Source of the DNA: DATFDN01 sp963818885
GTDB taxonomy: Bacteria; Pseudomonadota; Alphaproteobacteria; Acetobacterales; Acetobacteraceae
Length of the DNA: 64,000 nt
Direction of reading: 5' to 3'
NCBI GenBank assembly: GCA_963818885.1
Contig: CAWFTP010000003.1
Coordinates: forward strand, 1,302,001-1,366,000
Shown: piece after piece, positions 1 to 7,124 of the stretch
Position numbering within the stretch: position 1 is the first letter of the stretch
Layout of the letters: each line of letters opens with the position of its first letter
Translations under genes and position numbers: made by a program
Notes under the pieces: model-generated
Told to the model about the DNA's origin: nothing
Database searches by the model: none
The model's input: the letters and a program-made list of their open reading frames with translations, nothing else

Positions 1-8
1 GCCGCCGG

Positions 9-627
9 TTATGCGCTCGACGCGGGGACCGCCTGACCGGCAACGCCGCGACCGGGCGGGCGATGGCGGAACGCCAGCGCCTCGGCGATATGGCGTCGCT
101 CGACCGTCTCGGCGCCGGCAAGATCGGCGATCGTCCGGCCCACTCGCAGCACTCTCGTGTACCCGCGCGGTGACAGCCGCAGCCGTTCCATCGCGCGCTC
201 GGCCAGCGCCTGCGCATCCGCGCTCAACGCGATGTCCTTCGTATCAGCCTCCGCATTGCTCGCCGCGCCGTCCTCGCCGTAGCGCGCGCGCTGCACAGCT
301 CGGGCCCGCGCAACCCGCGCCGCCACGGCGCGTGACGGCTCGCCGGCCGGGGCCCGCGCCAGCTCCGCCGCGCTGACCGGCGCCGCCTCCACCACCAGGT
401 CGATGCGGTCGATCATCGGGCCGCTGATCCGCCCCTGGTAATCCTCGCCGCAGCGCGGCGCCCGGCCGCATTCGCGCGAGGCGTCGCCGAGCTGGCCACA
501 CCGGCACGGGTTCATCGCCGCGATCAGCTGAAACCGCGCTGGATAGGTGACATGCGCGGCGGCGCGCGCGACGGTCGTGCGCCCAGTCTCCATCGGCTGG
601 CGCAGCAACTCCAGCGCCTGCTTGGGA
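9..627 (-). pseudogene. comM: ComM/YifB Mg-chelatase-like ATPase, C-terminal fragment
   Basis: This is the C-terminal third of a YifB/ComM protein, an AAA+ ATPase related to magnesium chelatase; family members act as a helicase in natural transformation. Visible landmarks are LRQPMETGRTTVARA, the MNPCRCG zinc-type cysteine motif, a further CGRAPRCGEDYQ cysteine pair, RISGPMIDRIDL, and the C-terminal LSPRGYTRVLRVGRTIADL segment. The reading frame begins abruptly in PKQALELL, which should follow the Walker B region (LDELPEF). That N-terminal part lies about 1 kb upstream on the same strand, beyond foreign DNA. The two pieces together make one broken gene. Without its own start or nucleotide-binding site this fragment is unlikely to work. 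Confidence 0.9.
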
Positions 628-723
628 AAAAGAGAGCGGCGTCACCCACGTGACGCTGGCATTGGACATCTGTGGAACGCCACGTGGCCTTGTAATGGCC
701 GTTACGTGCCCTATCTCCTCCAC

Positions 724-1152
724 ATGGATGATGACGTGCTCACGATGGCTAGGGCCAAGCATGCGTCCGCGCTCGCTGAGGCCACGCGATGGCAGGAGTT
801 CATTTCGCTCTACCTGTCTCTCAGGAGCGGCTTGCCGTCACAATCACAATCCCTGAACTCGGCGGGGGCGCCGACCGGCCTGTACGTATTGGGGGCGCCC
901 ATTGGCCATCGGCTATCGATCACCCAAAGCGTGGCCGAGCGGATCATTTCCGCCGCAAATAGGCCGGTGCCGACTCTAGAGATGCTTAAAGAACTCACGG
1001 ATCGAGGCGTAGAGGTCGGGGGCAAGGACCCTCCGTCAACCCTGGCTGCTCGGCTAAGCCGCGCCCCAAATCTCATCTTTGAGAGAGGACTTGGCTGGAA
1101 CTTGCGAAAGGCCAGCCACACAGAAAAGGCCAGCCAACGTTACCCCTACTGA
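724..1152 (+). CDS. Small protein with C-terminal winged-helix (HARE-HTH-like) domain
   Basis: The protein is 142 residues long. The first half is helical and Ser/Ala-rich (LAEATRWQEFISLYLSL). The second half, from about residue 85, resembles the short winged-helix domains with the pattern R-G-V-x-x-G-G-K-[DN]-P-x-x-x-L-x-x-x-L-S-R; here it reads RGVEVGGKDPPSTLAARLSR, followed by a Gly-Trp turn. Such domains occur in bacterial restriction-related and regulatory proteins and in eukaryotic HB1/ASXL proteins, and suggest DNA binding. It sits inside the DNA that splits comM, antiparallel to the transposase remnant, so it may be cargo. No good Shine-Dalgarno precedes the chosen ATG, and the frame is open upstream. 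The function is unknown. Confidence 0.6.
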   Translation: MDDDVLTMARAKHASALAEATRWQEFISLYLSLRSGLPSQSQSLNSAGAPTGLYVLGAPIGHRLSITQSVAERIISAANRPVPTLEMLKELTDRGVEVGGKDPPSTLAARLSRAPNLIFERGLGWNLRKASHTEKASQRYPY

Positions 1153-1382
1153 GGATTCGCTAGCGGCCTTTGGCTTGGACCCGGGGTCACCGTCCGGGGA
1201 GACTGCCGACCGGCATCGTCAAGGCGATGCAGGGGGTGGTACACGATAATATAGCCACACCACCGTTACGGCCACGGCGGTCTGGTACATCGCCGTGGGC
1301 CGTAACCCGATATAGCAAGTGCTTGATTTGGTTTCAAGTTGTTTTAGAAACCGCGTCAGCACAACGGGTTATTTGGCGCTTT
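1153..1382. other. Non-coding part of the insertion with a strong hairpin
   Basis: No gene is supported here. The notable structure is an inverted repeat, GTTACGGCCACGGCG (1265-1279) against CGCCGTGGGCCGTAAC (1291-1306), with an 11-base loop and one bulged base. There is no T-run after it, so it is not a classical terminator. It lies just beyond the end of the transposase remnant and could be an element end, a recombination site or an unrelated palindrome. Confidence 0.5.
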
Positions 1383-1562
1383 CTAGCCAGCATGCGCCCG
1401 CTGCCAATACCCACACCAGTCCACACTCGGGCGGCACGCCAGAGCCAGGGCCGTCACGGTGCGGACCTGGGCCTTGTTGTCCATCCGCCGATGGTCCTCC
1501 CGCCACGCGCCCTCTTGGGCGTAGCGGACCAGATACGCACCCGCGATGTGGTGATGGTGGCC
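1383..1562 (-). pseudogene. IS1595-family (ISXO2-like) transposase, C-terminal remnant
   Basis: The last 59 residues read in frame with the truncated comM and match, from memory, the C-terminal tail of ISXO2-like transposases: HHHHIAGAYLVRYAQEGAWRED, then the spacing to PSVDWCGYWQRA. IS1595 transposases are about 300 residues, so the N-terminal zinc ribbon and most of the DDE/N catalytic core are missing. About 70 bases further toward comM the sequence may still belong to the element but is not recognisable. The remnant cannot transpose. It marks the probable origin of the DNA that broke comM. Confidence 0.65.
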
Positions 1563-1636
1563 GATCTCGGCCGCCGCATCCTGGAGAAGAACTCCTCGCA
1601 TTGTTCGTGTAGACGCCCGCCGGTCGCTATAGAGCA

Positions 1637-2590
1637 ACTCCGGCAGCTCGTCGAGGAACAGCACGCCGCGATGCGCGAGGCTCACCTCACCCGGCTTGGC
1701 GCGCCCGCCCCCGCCGGTTAGCGCCGCCTGCGAGGCGGAATGGTGCGGCTCGCGGAACGGCGGCCGGGCGACCAGCCGTCCGCCATCGAGCAGCCCCGCG
1801 ACGCTGTGGACCATACCCACTTCCAGGGCCTCTCGCGGGCCAAGGTCCGGCAGCAGGCCGGGCATGCGCGCCGCCAGCATGGACTTGCCGGTGCCCGGCG
1901 GGCCGATCAGCAGCAGATTATGCCCGCCCGCGGCGGCGATCTCGAGCGCGCGCTTGGCGACCTCCATTCCCTTCACATCCGACAGGTCGGGACCGCGCGC
2001 CGCTTCCGCGAGCCCCGCCGGCTCAGGCGGCGTCAGCACCTGATCGCCGCGGAAATGGTTCACCAGCGACAGCAGGTCGGGAGCGGCCAGCACCTCGATC
2101 TGCCCCGCCCAAGCCGCCTCCCCGCCCTGGCTCGCGGTGCAGATCAGGCCGAGTCCGAGCGCCGAGGCGCCGATCGCCGCCGGCAACACGCCAGCGACCG
2201 GGTGCAGCGTGCCATCCAGGTGGAGCTCGCCCAGGGCCGCGTAGCCCTCCACCTCGTCGCGCGGCAGCACGTCCATCGCGGCGAGCACGCCGAGCGCGAT
2301 CGGCAGGTCGTAGTGGCTGCCCTCTTTCAGTAGATCGGCTGGCACCAGATTGATCAGGATGCGCCGCGGCGGCAGCCCGAGGCCCATCGCCGCCATTGCC
2401 GCGCGCACCCGCTCGCGCGCTTCCGCCACCGCTTTATTCGGCAGCCCGACGACGAGGAACGCCGGCAGTCCCGGCGAGATCTGCACCTGCACCTCGACCG
2501 GCACCGCCTCGATCCCGGAGAAGGAGAAGGTGCGGACGCGGGCGATCGCGGCGGCCTGGATGGAGACGTTCAGGGCGGGTCCTGTCGCGA
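1637..2590 (-). pseudogene. comM: ComM/YifB Mg-chelatase-like ATPase, N-terminal fragment
   Basis: This is the N-terminal two thirds of ComM. It has the YifB domain S5-like start (ARVRTFSFSGIEAVPVEVQVQI), PADLLKEGSHYDLPIALG, LGELHLDGTLHPVAGVLP, the linker KGMEVAKRALEIAAAGGHNLLL, Walker A GPPGTGKSMLA, FREPHHSAS and Walker B GVLFLDELPE. The sequence then leaves the family and runs into the transposase remnant. No ATG, GTG or TTG lies at the expected start in this frame, so the 5' end is uncertain; a sequencing error or unusual start is possible. The rest of the gene is found at the left edge of the window. It is non-functional as it stands. Confidence 0.88.
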
Positions 2591-2673
2591 AGGGTCGGCG
2601 GACCTTACGGAGCGACGTGTTGACAATCCGGTAAGATCGCGCGGCACGCTTGCGATCCACGGCGCGAGTTCGG

Positions 2674-3372
2674 ATGATGGCGCATGGCAGCCGAGCGCAG
2701 CGCGCCGTGAACGTCCTCGCCCCGCCCAAGGCGCGCCTCTCGGTGGAGGTCGTGCACGACCTCGTCTGCCCCTGGTGCTTCCTCGGGATGCGGCGACTCC
2801 AGCGCACTTTGCGGCGCCGGCCGGACCTGCTGGTGGACGTGACCTGGCGGCCCTTCCTGCTCAATCCCGACATGCCACGCGGCGGCATGGGGCGGCCGGA
2901 ATACGTGGTGCGCAAATTCGGCGGCGAGGATCGGGCGCGACGCCTCTACGCATCGATCGGGGAGCTTGGCCGGGCGGAGGGGCTGCTGTTCCGCTTCGAC
3001 CGCATCCGCCGCACGCCATCGAGCATCAACGCTCACCGATTGGTCCGCTTCGCCACCCGCTACGGCCAGGCCGACGCGATGGTAGAGGCGCTGTTCTCGG
3101 CGCATTTCACCGACGGGCTCGATATCGGCGATCCCGTGACGCTCGCGCTCATAGCGTCGGCCTGCGGACTGGACGAGGCGGCCTCTCGCGCCTTCCTGGC
3201 CGGCAACGAGGAGACCGATACGATCCACGCCGAGAACCTCCGCTCGCACCGGCTCGGCATCAACGGCGTGCCCTGTTTCGTCCTCGGCCGGCACGCGATC
3301 GCCGGCGCGCAGGAGCCTGAAGTGATCGAACGCCTGCTCGACGTCGCCGCGATCGAATCGACGGAGCCGTGA
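2674..3372 (+). CDS. DsbA-family (FrnE-like) thiol oxidoreductase
   Basis: This is a thioredoxin-fold protein of the DsbA/FrnE/2-hydroxychromene-2-carboxylate isomerase group, about 232 residues. It begins with VEVVHDLVCPWCFLGMRRL, giving a CPWC redox motif near residue 32. It has the inserted helical domain (NAHRLVRFATRYG, EALFSAHFTDGLDIGD) and ends with GINGVPCFVLGRHAIAGAQ, which carries the cis-proline loop. No signal peptide is visible, so it probably acts in the cytoplasm. FrnE-type proteins are linked to stress and disulphide handling, but substrates are mostly unknown. The start is uncertain: ATG pairs at 2674/2677 or GTG at 2707 are all possible, and none has a strong ribosome binding site. 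It is divergent from the broken comM. Confidence 0.85.
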   Translation: MMAHGSRAQRAVNVLAPPKARLSVEVVHDLVCPWCFLGMRRLQRTLRRRPDLLVDVTWRPFLLNPDMPRGGMGRPEYVVRKFGGEDRARRLYASIGELGRAEGLLFRFDRIRRTPSSINAHRLVRFATRYGQADAMVEALFSAHFTDGLDIGDPVTLALIASACGLDEAASRAFLAGNEETDTIHAENLRSHRLGINGVPCFVLGRHAIAGAQEPEVIERLLDVAAIESTEP

Positions 3373-3419
3373 CGGGTTGCCGAGGCCGGGGCGCGCGCGC
3401 TAGAAGCGCCGCATCAAGT

Positions 3420-3494
3420 GGGCGCGTAGCTCAGCGGTAGAGCACTGCCTCGACACGGCAGGGGCCACAGGTTCAATCCCTGTCGCGCCCACCA
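3420..3494 (+). tRNA. tRNA-Val (anticodon GAC), CCA encoded
   Basis: A full cloverleaf can be drawn. The acceptor stem GGGCGCG pairs with CGCGCCC, the D stem is GCTC/GAGC, the anticodon stem is CTGCC/GGCAG, and the T stem ACAGG/CCTGT encloses TTCAATC; discriminator A and a genomic CCA follow. The seven-base anticodon loop is TCGACAC, so the anticodon is GAC (valine, GUC/GUU). Position 33, almost always U in tRNAs, is C here. It stands alone between an oxidoreductase gene and a reverse PEP-CTERM gene. Confidence 0.93.
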
Positions 3495-3510
3495 CTCCGT
3501 TCCACGAAGG

Positions 3511-4053
3511 TCACACGTTGCGCCGTCGCACCACGGCGCCAAGCCCCACCAATCCGATGCCGAACAGCGCCCATGTGGCGGGCTCCGGCACGGCGGAAAG
3601 AGTGATGAAGTTCTGGTTGTCGGTGTAGGCCGAGACGGTAAACGTGAGCGGACCGCTCACGGAGATCGTCTGCGGCGGCCCCAAATCCCACAGCAGCGGC
3701 ACGCCGTTCAGGAACACGTTCCCGCCATAGAACTGCAGGGGCCCCGAGAATCCTGTCACGTGGATCTCGGAAGGCCCCGCGATGACGCAACCCACGTCGA
3801 ATTCGCAGGGGCTGCTCCAGTCCATCTCGGCGGAGAGGCTCGTGAAGTCGGGAAGGTCCAGCGTCACGATCTGCGGATCGACAGTGAAACCGCCACCAGG
3901 TTGATTGGTCAGCGTCGCGATCGTCGCCACGATGGTGACGGCCTGCCCGCCCGAGCCGGTATCGATCGTCAGCCGCGGATACGAGTAGACGTTCGCCATC
4001 GCCGGCGAGGTCGACGCAGCCGCAAGCAGCAGCATAAGCAGTGTTCGTCTCAC
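3511..4053 (-). CDS. PEP-CTERM sorting domain protein
   Basis: This is a secreted protein of 180 residues. An N-terminal signal peptide (VRRTLLMLLLAAASTSPAMA) is followed by a beta-rich body with no recognised domain. The C-terminus is a textbook PEP-CTERM tail: VPEPATWALFGIGLVGLGAVV then basic RRR. Such tails are cut and anchored by exosortase in exopolysaccharide-producing Gram-negatives; no exosortase gene lies in this window. The GTG start was chosen because AAGGAGGG sits just upstream and because the signal peptide begins there. An upstream ATG in frame has no such site. Two cysteines (CEFDVGC) could form a disulphide. The function of the mature domain is unknown. Confidence 0.85.
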   Translation of the reverse strand: MRRTLLMLLLAAASTSPAMANVYSYPRLTIDTGSGGQAVTIVATIATLTNQPGGGFTVDPQIVTLDLPDFTSLSAEMDWSSPCEFDVGCVIAGPSEIHVTGFSGPLQFYGGNVFLNGVPLLWDLGPPQTISVSGPLTFTVSAYTDNQNFITLSAVPEPATWALFGIGLVGLGAVVRRRNV

Positions 4054-4160
4054 GCTGCCCTCCTTAGCTTCCGGGCGACGGAGCAGAAAGTCAGCTTTAC
4101 GACAAGGAAATCCTTTAGCCACTCTATTGCTTTTGGTCATGCGAGGCAGGAGCGTACCGG

Positions 4161-5333
4161 ATGACTGACGACACCAATGCCTTCGTCCCAGGCCCCCGTA
4201 CCCGCATAGAGGGGGCGCCGAACGGTCCGCTCGCCGGGCTCACCTTCGCAGCCAAGGACCTGTTCGATGTCGCCGGCCATCCGACGGGCGGAGGCAACCA
4301 CGATTGGGCGCGCGCCAATCCCGTGCCAACGCGTCATGCCTGGGCCGTGCAGCGCCTGCTCGATGCCGGCGCGACGCTGATCGGCAAGACGATCACCGAC
4401 GAGGTCTCGCTCGGCATACTGGGCGAGAACCCGTTTGACGGCACGCCGCGCAACCCGCGCGCGCCCGATCGCGTCCCGGGCGGCTCCTCCTCGGGCTCCG
4501 CCGCCGCTGTCGCCGCCGGATTGTGCGACACCGCGCTCGGCACCGACACTGGCGGCTCGGTGCGAGTGCCCGCGAGCTTCTGCGGCCTCTACGGCATCCG
4601 TCCGACCCACGGGCGGATCGACGTGACGGGGATGCTGCCGCAGGCGCCAAGCTCGGACACGACCGGCTGGTTCGCGCGCGACGCCGCGACCTTCGCGCGC
4701 GTCTCCTCGGTCATGCTCGGCGAGCCCACGCCGCCCGCGCGCCCCGAGCGGCTGATCGTCGCGACCGACGCGTTCGGCTTCGCCGACCCCGGCGTCGCGC
4801 AGGCGCTCCGGGCTCTGCTCGACCGCCTCGCCGGGCTCGCCGGTTCGGTGCGGGAGGAGATCATGGCCCCGCAAGGCCTCTCCGTCTGGGCCAGGGCGCA
4901 GCGCACCTTGCAGCCCTCAGAGGCCTGGCAGACCTTCCGCCCCTGGATCGAGCACGACAACCCGCGCCTCGCCTTCAGCGTCGCACGGGGGCTCATCGCC
5001 GGTTCACGCATCACCGAGGAGGAGCGCGCCTGGGCAACGCTGATGCGCCAGGAGGCACGAGCCCGCCTTGTCGGCCTTCTCACGCCCGGCACCATGCTGT
5101 GTATGCCGACCACGCCGTTTCCCGCGCCGCTCAAAGGGCTGCCGCTGGCCGTGCTCGACCCGCTGCGCGACCGGATCACCTGCCTCTGCGCGCATGGCGG
5201 ACTCACCGGCGTGCCGCAGGTCAGCATCCCCGGTGGAAGCATCGACGGGCTGCCCATCGGCCTCTCCATCCTCGCCGCGCACGGCGCCGACGCGCTGCTG
5301 GTCGGCATCGCCCAAAGCCTGGAGCAAGCATGA
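4161..5333 (+). CDS. Amidase signature family hydrolase (AtzE/HpxY-like)
   Basis: This is an amidase-signature enzyme of 390 residues that should hydrolyse a small amide or ureide. The Ser-Ser-Lys triad is visible: Lys32 in FAAKDLFDVAG, the Ser cluster PGGSSSGSAAA at about 107-115, and the nucleophile Ser133 in LGTDTGGSVRVPASF. The C-terminal half has CMPTTPFPAP and GLTGVPQVSIPGG. An AGGAG motif precedes the ATG. Its stop overlaps the start of an HpxZ/AtzH-like gene by four bases (ATGA). In oxalurate and cyanuric-acid type loci, AtzE/HpxY amidases pair with AtzH/HpxZ proteins. The partner suggests this class rather than a GatA. The true substrate is not known. Confidence 0.85.
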   Translation: MTDDTNAFVPGPRTRIEGAPNGPLAGLTFAAKDLFDVAGHPTGGGNHDWARANPVPTRHAWAVQRLLDAGATLIGKTITDEVSLGILGENPFDGTPRNPRAPDRVPGGSSSGSAAAVAAGLCDTALGTDTGGSVRVPASFCGLYGIRPTHGRIDVTGMLPQAPSSDTTGWFARDAATFARVSSVMLGEPTPPARPERLIVATDAFGFADPGVAQALRALLDRLAGLAGSVREEIMAPQGLSVWARAQRTLQPSEAWQTFRPWIEHDNPRLAFSVARGLIAGSRITEEERAWATLMRQEARARLVGLLTPGTMLCMPTTPFPAPLKGLPLAVLDPLRDRITCLCAHGGLTGVPQVSIPGGSIDGLPIGLSILAAHGADALLVGIAQSLEQA

Positions 5334-5734
5334 TGGACCTGACGCCCAACCTGCCGGACGTCGTCGCCGAAATCCGCACCCTGTTCGAGCGCTATGAGCA
5401 GGCGCTGGTCGACAAGGACGTCGCAGTGCTCGACGCCACGTTCTGGGACAGTCCGCACACCGTGCGCTACGCGATGCACGAAAACGGCTACGGCTTTTCC
5501 GAAATCCACGCCCATCGCGTCGCCCGCCCGCCCGGGCCTGGCCTCAAGGAGAAGCGGCTGCGCCTCGAGATCCTGACGCTCGGACACGACCTCGCCACTG
5601 TCAATCTCGAGTTCAAGCTGCGCGGCCGCGATCAAGGGGGACGGCAGAGCCAGACCTGGGTCCGCTTCCCCGGGATCGGCTGGCGTGTGGTGTCCGCGCA
5701 CGTCTCCACCATGAACGACACACCTGTCTGGTAG
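5330..5734 (+). CDS. HpxZ/AtzH-like protein (DUF3225 family)
   Basis: This is a 134-residue NTF2-like fold protein. The features of the AtzH/HpxZ family are visible: LPDVVAEIRTLFERYEQALVDKD at the start, DSPHTVRYAMHENGYGFSEI in the middle, and a final QTWVRFPGIGWRVVSAHVS with the conserved closing histidine. HpxZ is encoded with oxalurate/oxamate degradation genes, and AtzH lies in the cyanuric acid pathway; its biochemical role is poorly defined. Here it overlaps the amidase gene by ATGA, so the two are translationally coupled and probably act together. The nearby window holds no AtzG-like small subunit and no other ureide pathway gene. Confidence 0.85.
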   Translation: MMDLTPNLPDVVAEIRTLFERYEQALVDKDVAVLDATFWDSPHTVRYAMHENGYGFSEIHAHRVARPPGPGLKEKRLRLEILTLGHDLATVNLEFKLRGRDQGGRQSQTWVRFPGIGWRVVSAHVSTMNDTPVW

Positions 5735-5860
5735 GTCCGCTTTCACTCGACCGCGAGCGCGGCGCGATAGTAAGGTCTCGCGGGTGACGAGAAACGGTGG
5801 GGAGGCCGATTCGATGGCATGGGCACGGCAACGGGTCGTACCCGCGGCATCCCACTCTGT

Positions 5861-5942
5861 CATGCTGGCGCTTGGCGCGAGCATCCACGCCTTGGTGTCG
5901 GAGCCGAAAGACGTGGATGGTCGGCCTTCACCGACCGTGACG
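5861..5942. repeat. Dispersed palindromic repeat, copy 1
   Basis: Imperfect palindrome centred on CATCCACGCCTT (5882-5893) against AAGACGTGGATG (5908-5919). Outer arms read GTCATGCTGGCG and ACCGACCGTGACG. The same layout recurs after rpoA, so this is a dispersed intergenic repeat of the REP-like type. It lies in the 230-base gap before the RND adaptor gene, which shows no other gene or obvious promoter. Confidence 0.7.
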
Positions 5943-5968
5943 AAGGAATGCAGGTCGCGCCCGGTTTG

Positions 5969-7108
5969 ATGGTGCGCCTTCCCTTCCTTCTCCTGCCCCT
6001 CCTCCTCGCCCTCGCCGCCTGCAAGGAGCGGCAAACCGCCGCAGCCGCGCCGGCACTGCCAAAGGTGACGGTCGCACCGGCGGTGCAGCAGAAGATCACC
6101 CGCTACCTGGAAACCACCGGCAACGTCGCCGCAGTCAACTCCGTCGATCTCGTCGCCCGTGTCGCCGGCTACGTGCAGGAGATCAACTACACCGACGGCG
6201 CGCAGGTCCATAAGGGCGACGTCCTCTTCACGATCGAGCCCCTGCCCTACCAGCTCAAGCTCCAGCAGGCGCAGGCGCAGGAAGCCCAGCAACGCGCGCT
6301 GCTGCAGCAGGCCGAAGTGGAATACAAGCGCCAGGAGACCCTCGGGCGGACCGACACCGCGTCGCGTTCCGCGGTGGACCAGGCACTCGCCACCCGCGAC
6401 GCCGATCGCGCCCTGGTGCTCCAGGCGCAGTCGCAGACCCAGCAGGCGGCGGTGAACTACACCTACACGCGGGTGCTCGCCCCGTTCGACGGCACGGTGA
6501 CGGCACGCCTCGTCTCACTGGGTGAGCTGGTCGGCCAGAACGGCCCGACCCAGCTCGCGACCGAGGTGCAGCTCCAGCCGGTCTACGTGAACTTCACCAT
6601 CGCCGAGCGCGACGTGCTGCTAATCCGCGCCCAGCTTGCCAAGATGGGCAAGACCATCCGCGACGTGGGTACCGTTCCGGTGGAGGTCGGGCTGCAGACG
6701 GAGACCGGGACACCTCATGTCGGCACCCTCGACTACGCGGCTCCGAACGTCGACACCTCGACCGGTACCCTCGCCGCGCGCGGCGTCTTCCCCAACAAGC
6801 ACACGGCGTTGCTGCCCGGCTATTTCGTGCGCGTTCGCGTGCCGATCGAGCGGGACGTGGAGGCACTGCTGGTCCCCGCCATCGCGCTCGCCGCCAATCA
6901 GGGAGGACGCTACGTCCTCGTCGTCGGCCCGGATAATGTCGTAGAGGAGCGCCACGTCGAGACGGGGCCCATTCAGGGCGCGATGCAGGTGATCGACGAG
7001 GGCCTCAAGCGCGGGGAGCGGGTGATCGTGGGCGGCATGCTGCGCGCGGTGCCCGGGCAGAAGGTCGATCCGAGTCCGGCCCCTCCGGCCAGCGCCTCCG
7101 CCGGCTGA
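5969..7108 (+). CDS. RND efflux periplasmic adaptor lipoprotein (AcrA/MexA type)
   Basis: This is a membrane fusion protein of 379 residues that links an RND pump to an outer-membrane channel. The ATG choice gives a lipoprotein signal, MVRLPFLLLPLLLALAAC, with the lipobox cysteine at residue 18. The barrel and lipoyl halves are visible (DLVARVAGYVQEINYTDGAQVHKGDVLFTIEP and LAPFDGTVTARLVSLGELV), flanking an Ala/Gln-rich alpha hairpin (QAQAQEAQQRALLQQAEVEYKRQ). The C-terminal membrane-proximal part has a Pro/Ala tail. The pump gene follows after 16 bases. No TolC-type gene is in the window, so an unlinked channel must be used. Frame is open upstream of this ATG, but only this start gives a signal peptide. 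Confidence 0.92.
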   Translation: MVRLPFLLLPLLLALAACKERQTAAAAPALPKVTVAPAVQQKITRYLETTGNVAAVNSVDLVARVAGYVQEINYTDGAQVHKGDVLFTIEPLPYQLKLQQAQAQEAQQRALLQQAEVEYKRQETLGRTDTASRSAVDQALATRDADRALVLQAQSQTQQAAVNYTYTRVLAPFDGTVTARLVSLGELVGQNGPTQLATEVQLQPVYVNFTIAERDVLLIRAQLAKMGKTIRDVGTVPVEVGLQTETGTPHVGTLDYAAPNVDTSTGTLAARGVFPNKHTALLPGYFVRVRVPIERDVEALLVPAIALAANQGGRYVLVVGPDNVVEERHVETGPIQGAMQVIDEGLKRGERVIVGGMLRAVPGQKVDPSPAPPASASAG

Positions 7109-7124
7109 CCGACGCGGCGCGGCG

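Larger units (their letters stand above)
628..1636. mobile_element. About 1 kb insertion splitting comM
   Basis: The segment interrupts comM between the Walker B motif (GVLFLDELPEL) and the PKQALELLRQP segment. It contains an IS1595-type transposase C-terminus at one side and a small forward winged-helix gene. Composition is less GC-rich than the flanks in the 650-1380 stretch. The pentamer AGAGC occurs at both edges (633-637 and 1631-1635), but removing one copy does not restore the comM frame, so I do not call it a target duplication. I could not find convincing terminal inverted repeats. The element looks like a decayed remnant or nested insertion rather than an intact IS. Confidence 0.7.

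Noticed and set aside
633..1635. AGAGC direct repeats at both edges of the comM insertion as a target-site duplication
   Set aside because: Joining the flanks with one copy does not restore the comM frame, and IS1595 elements usually make 8-bp duplications.
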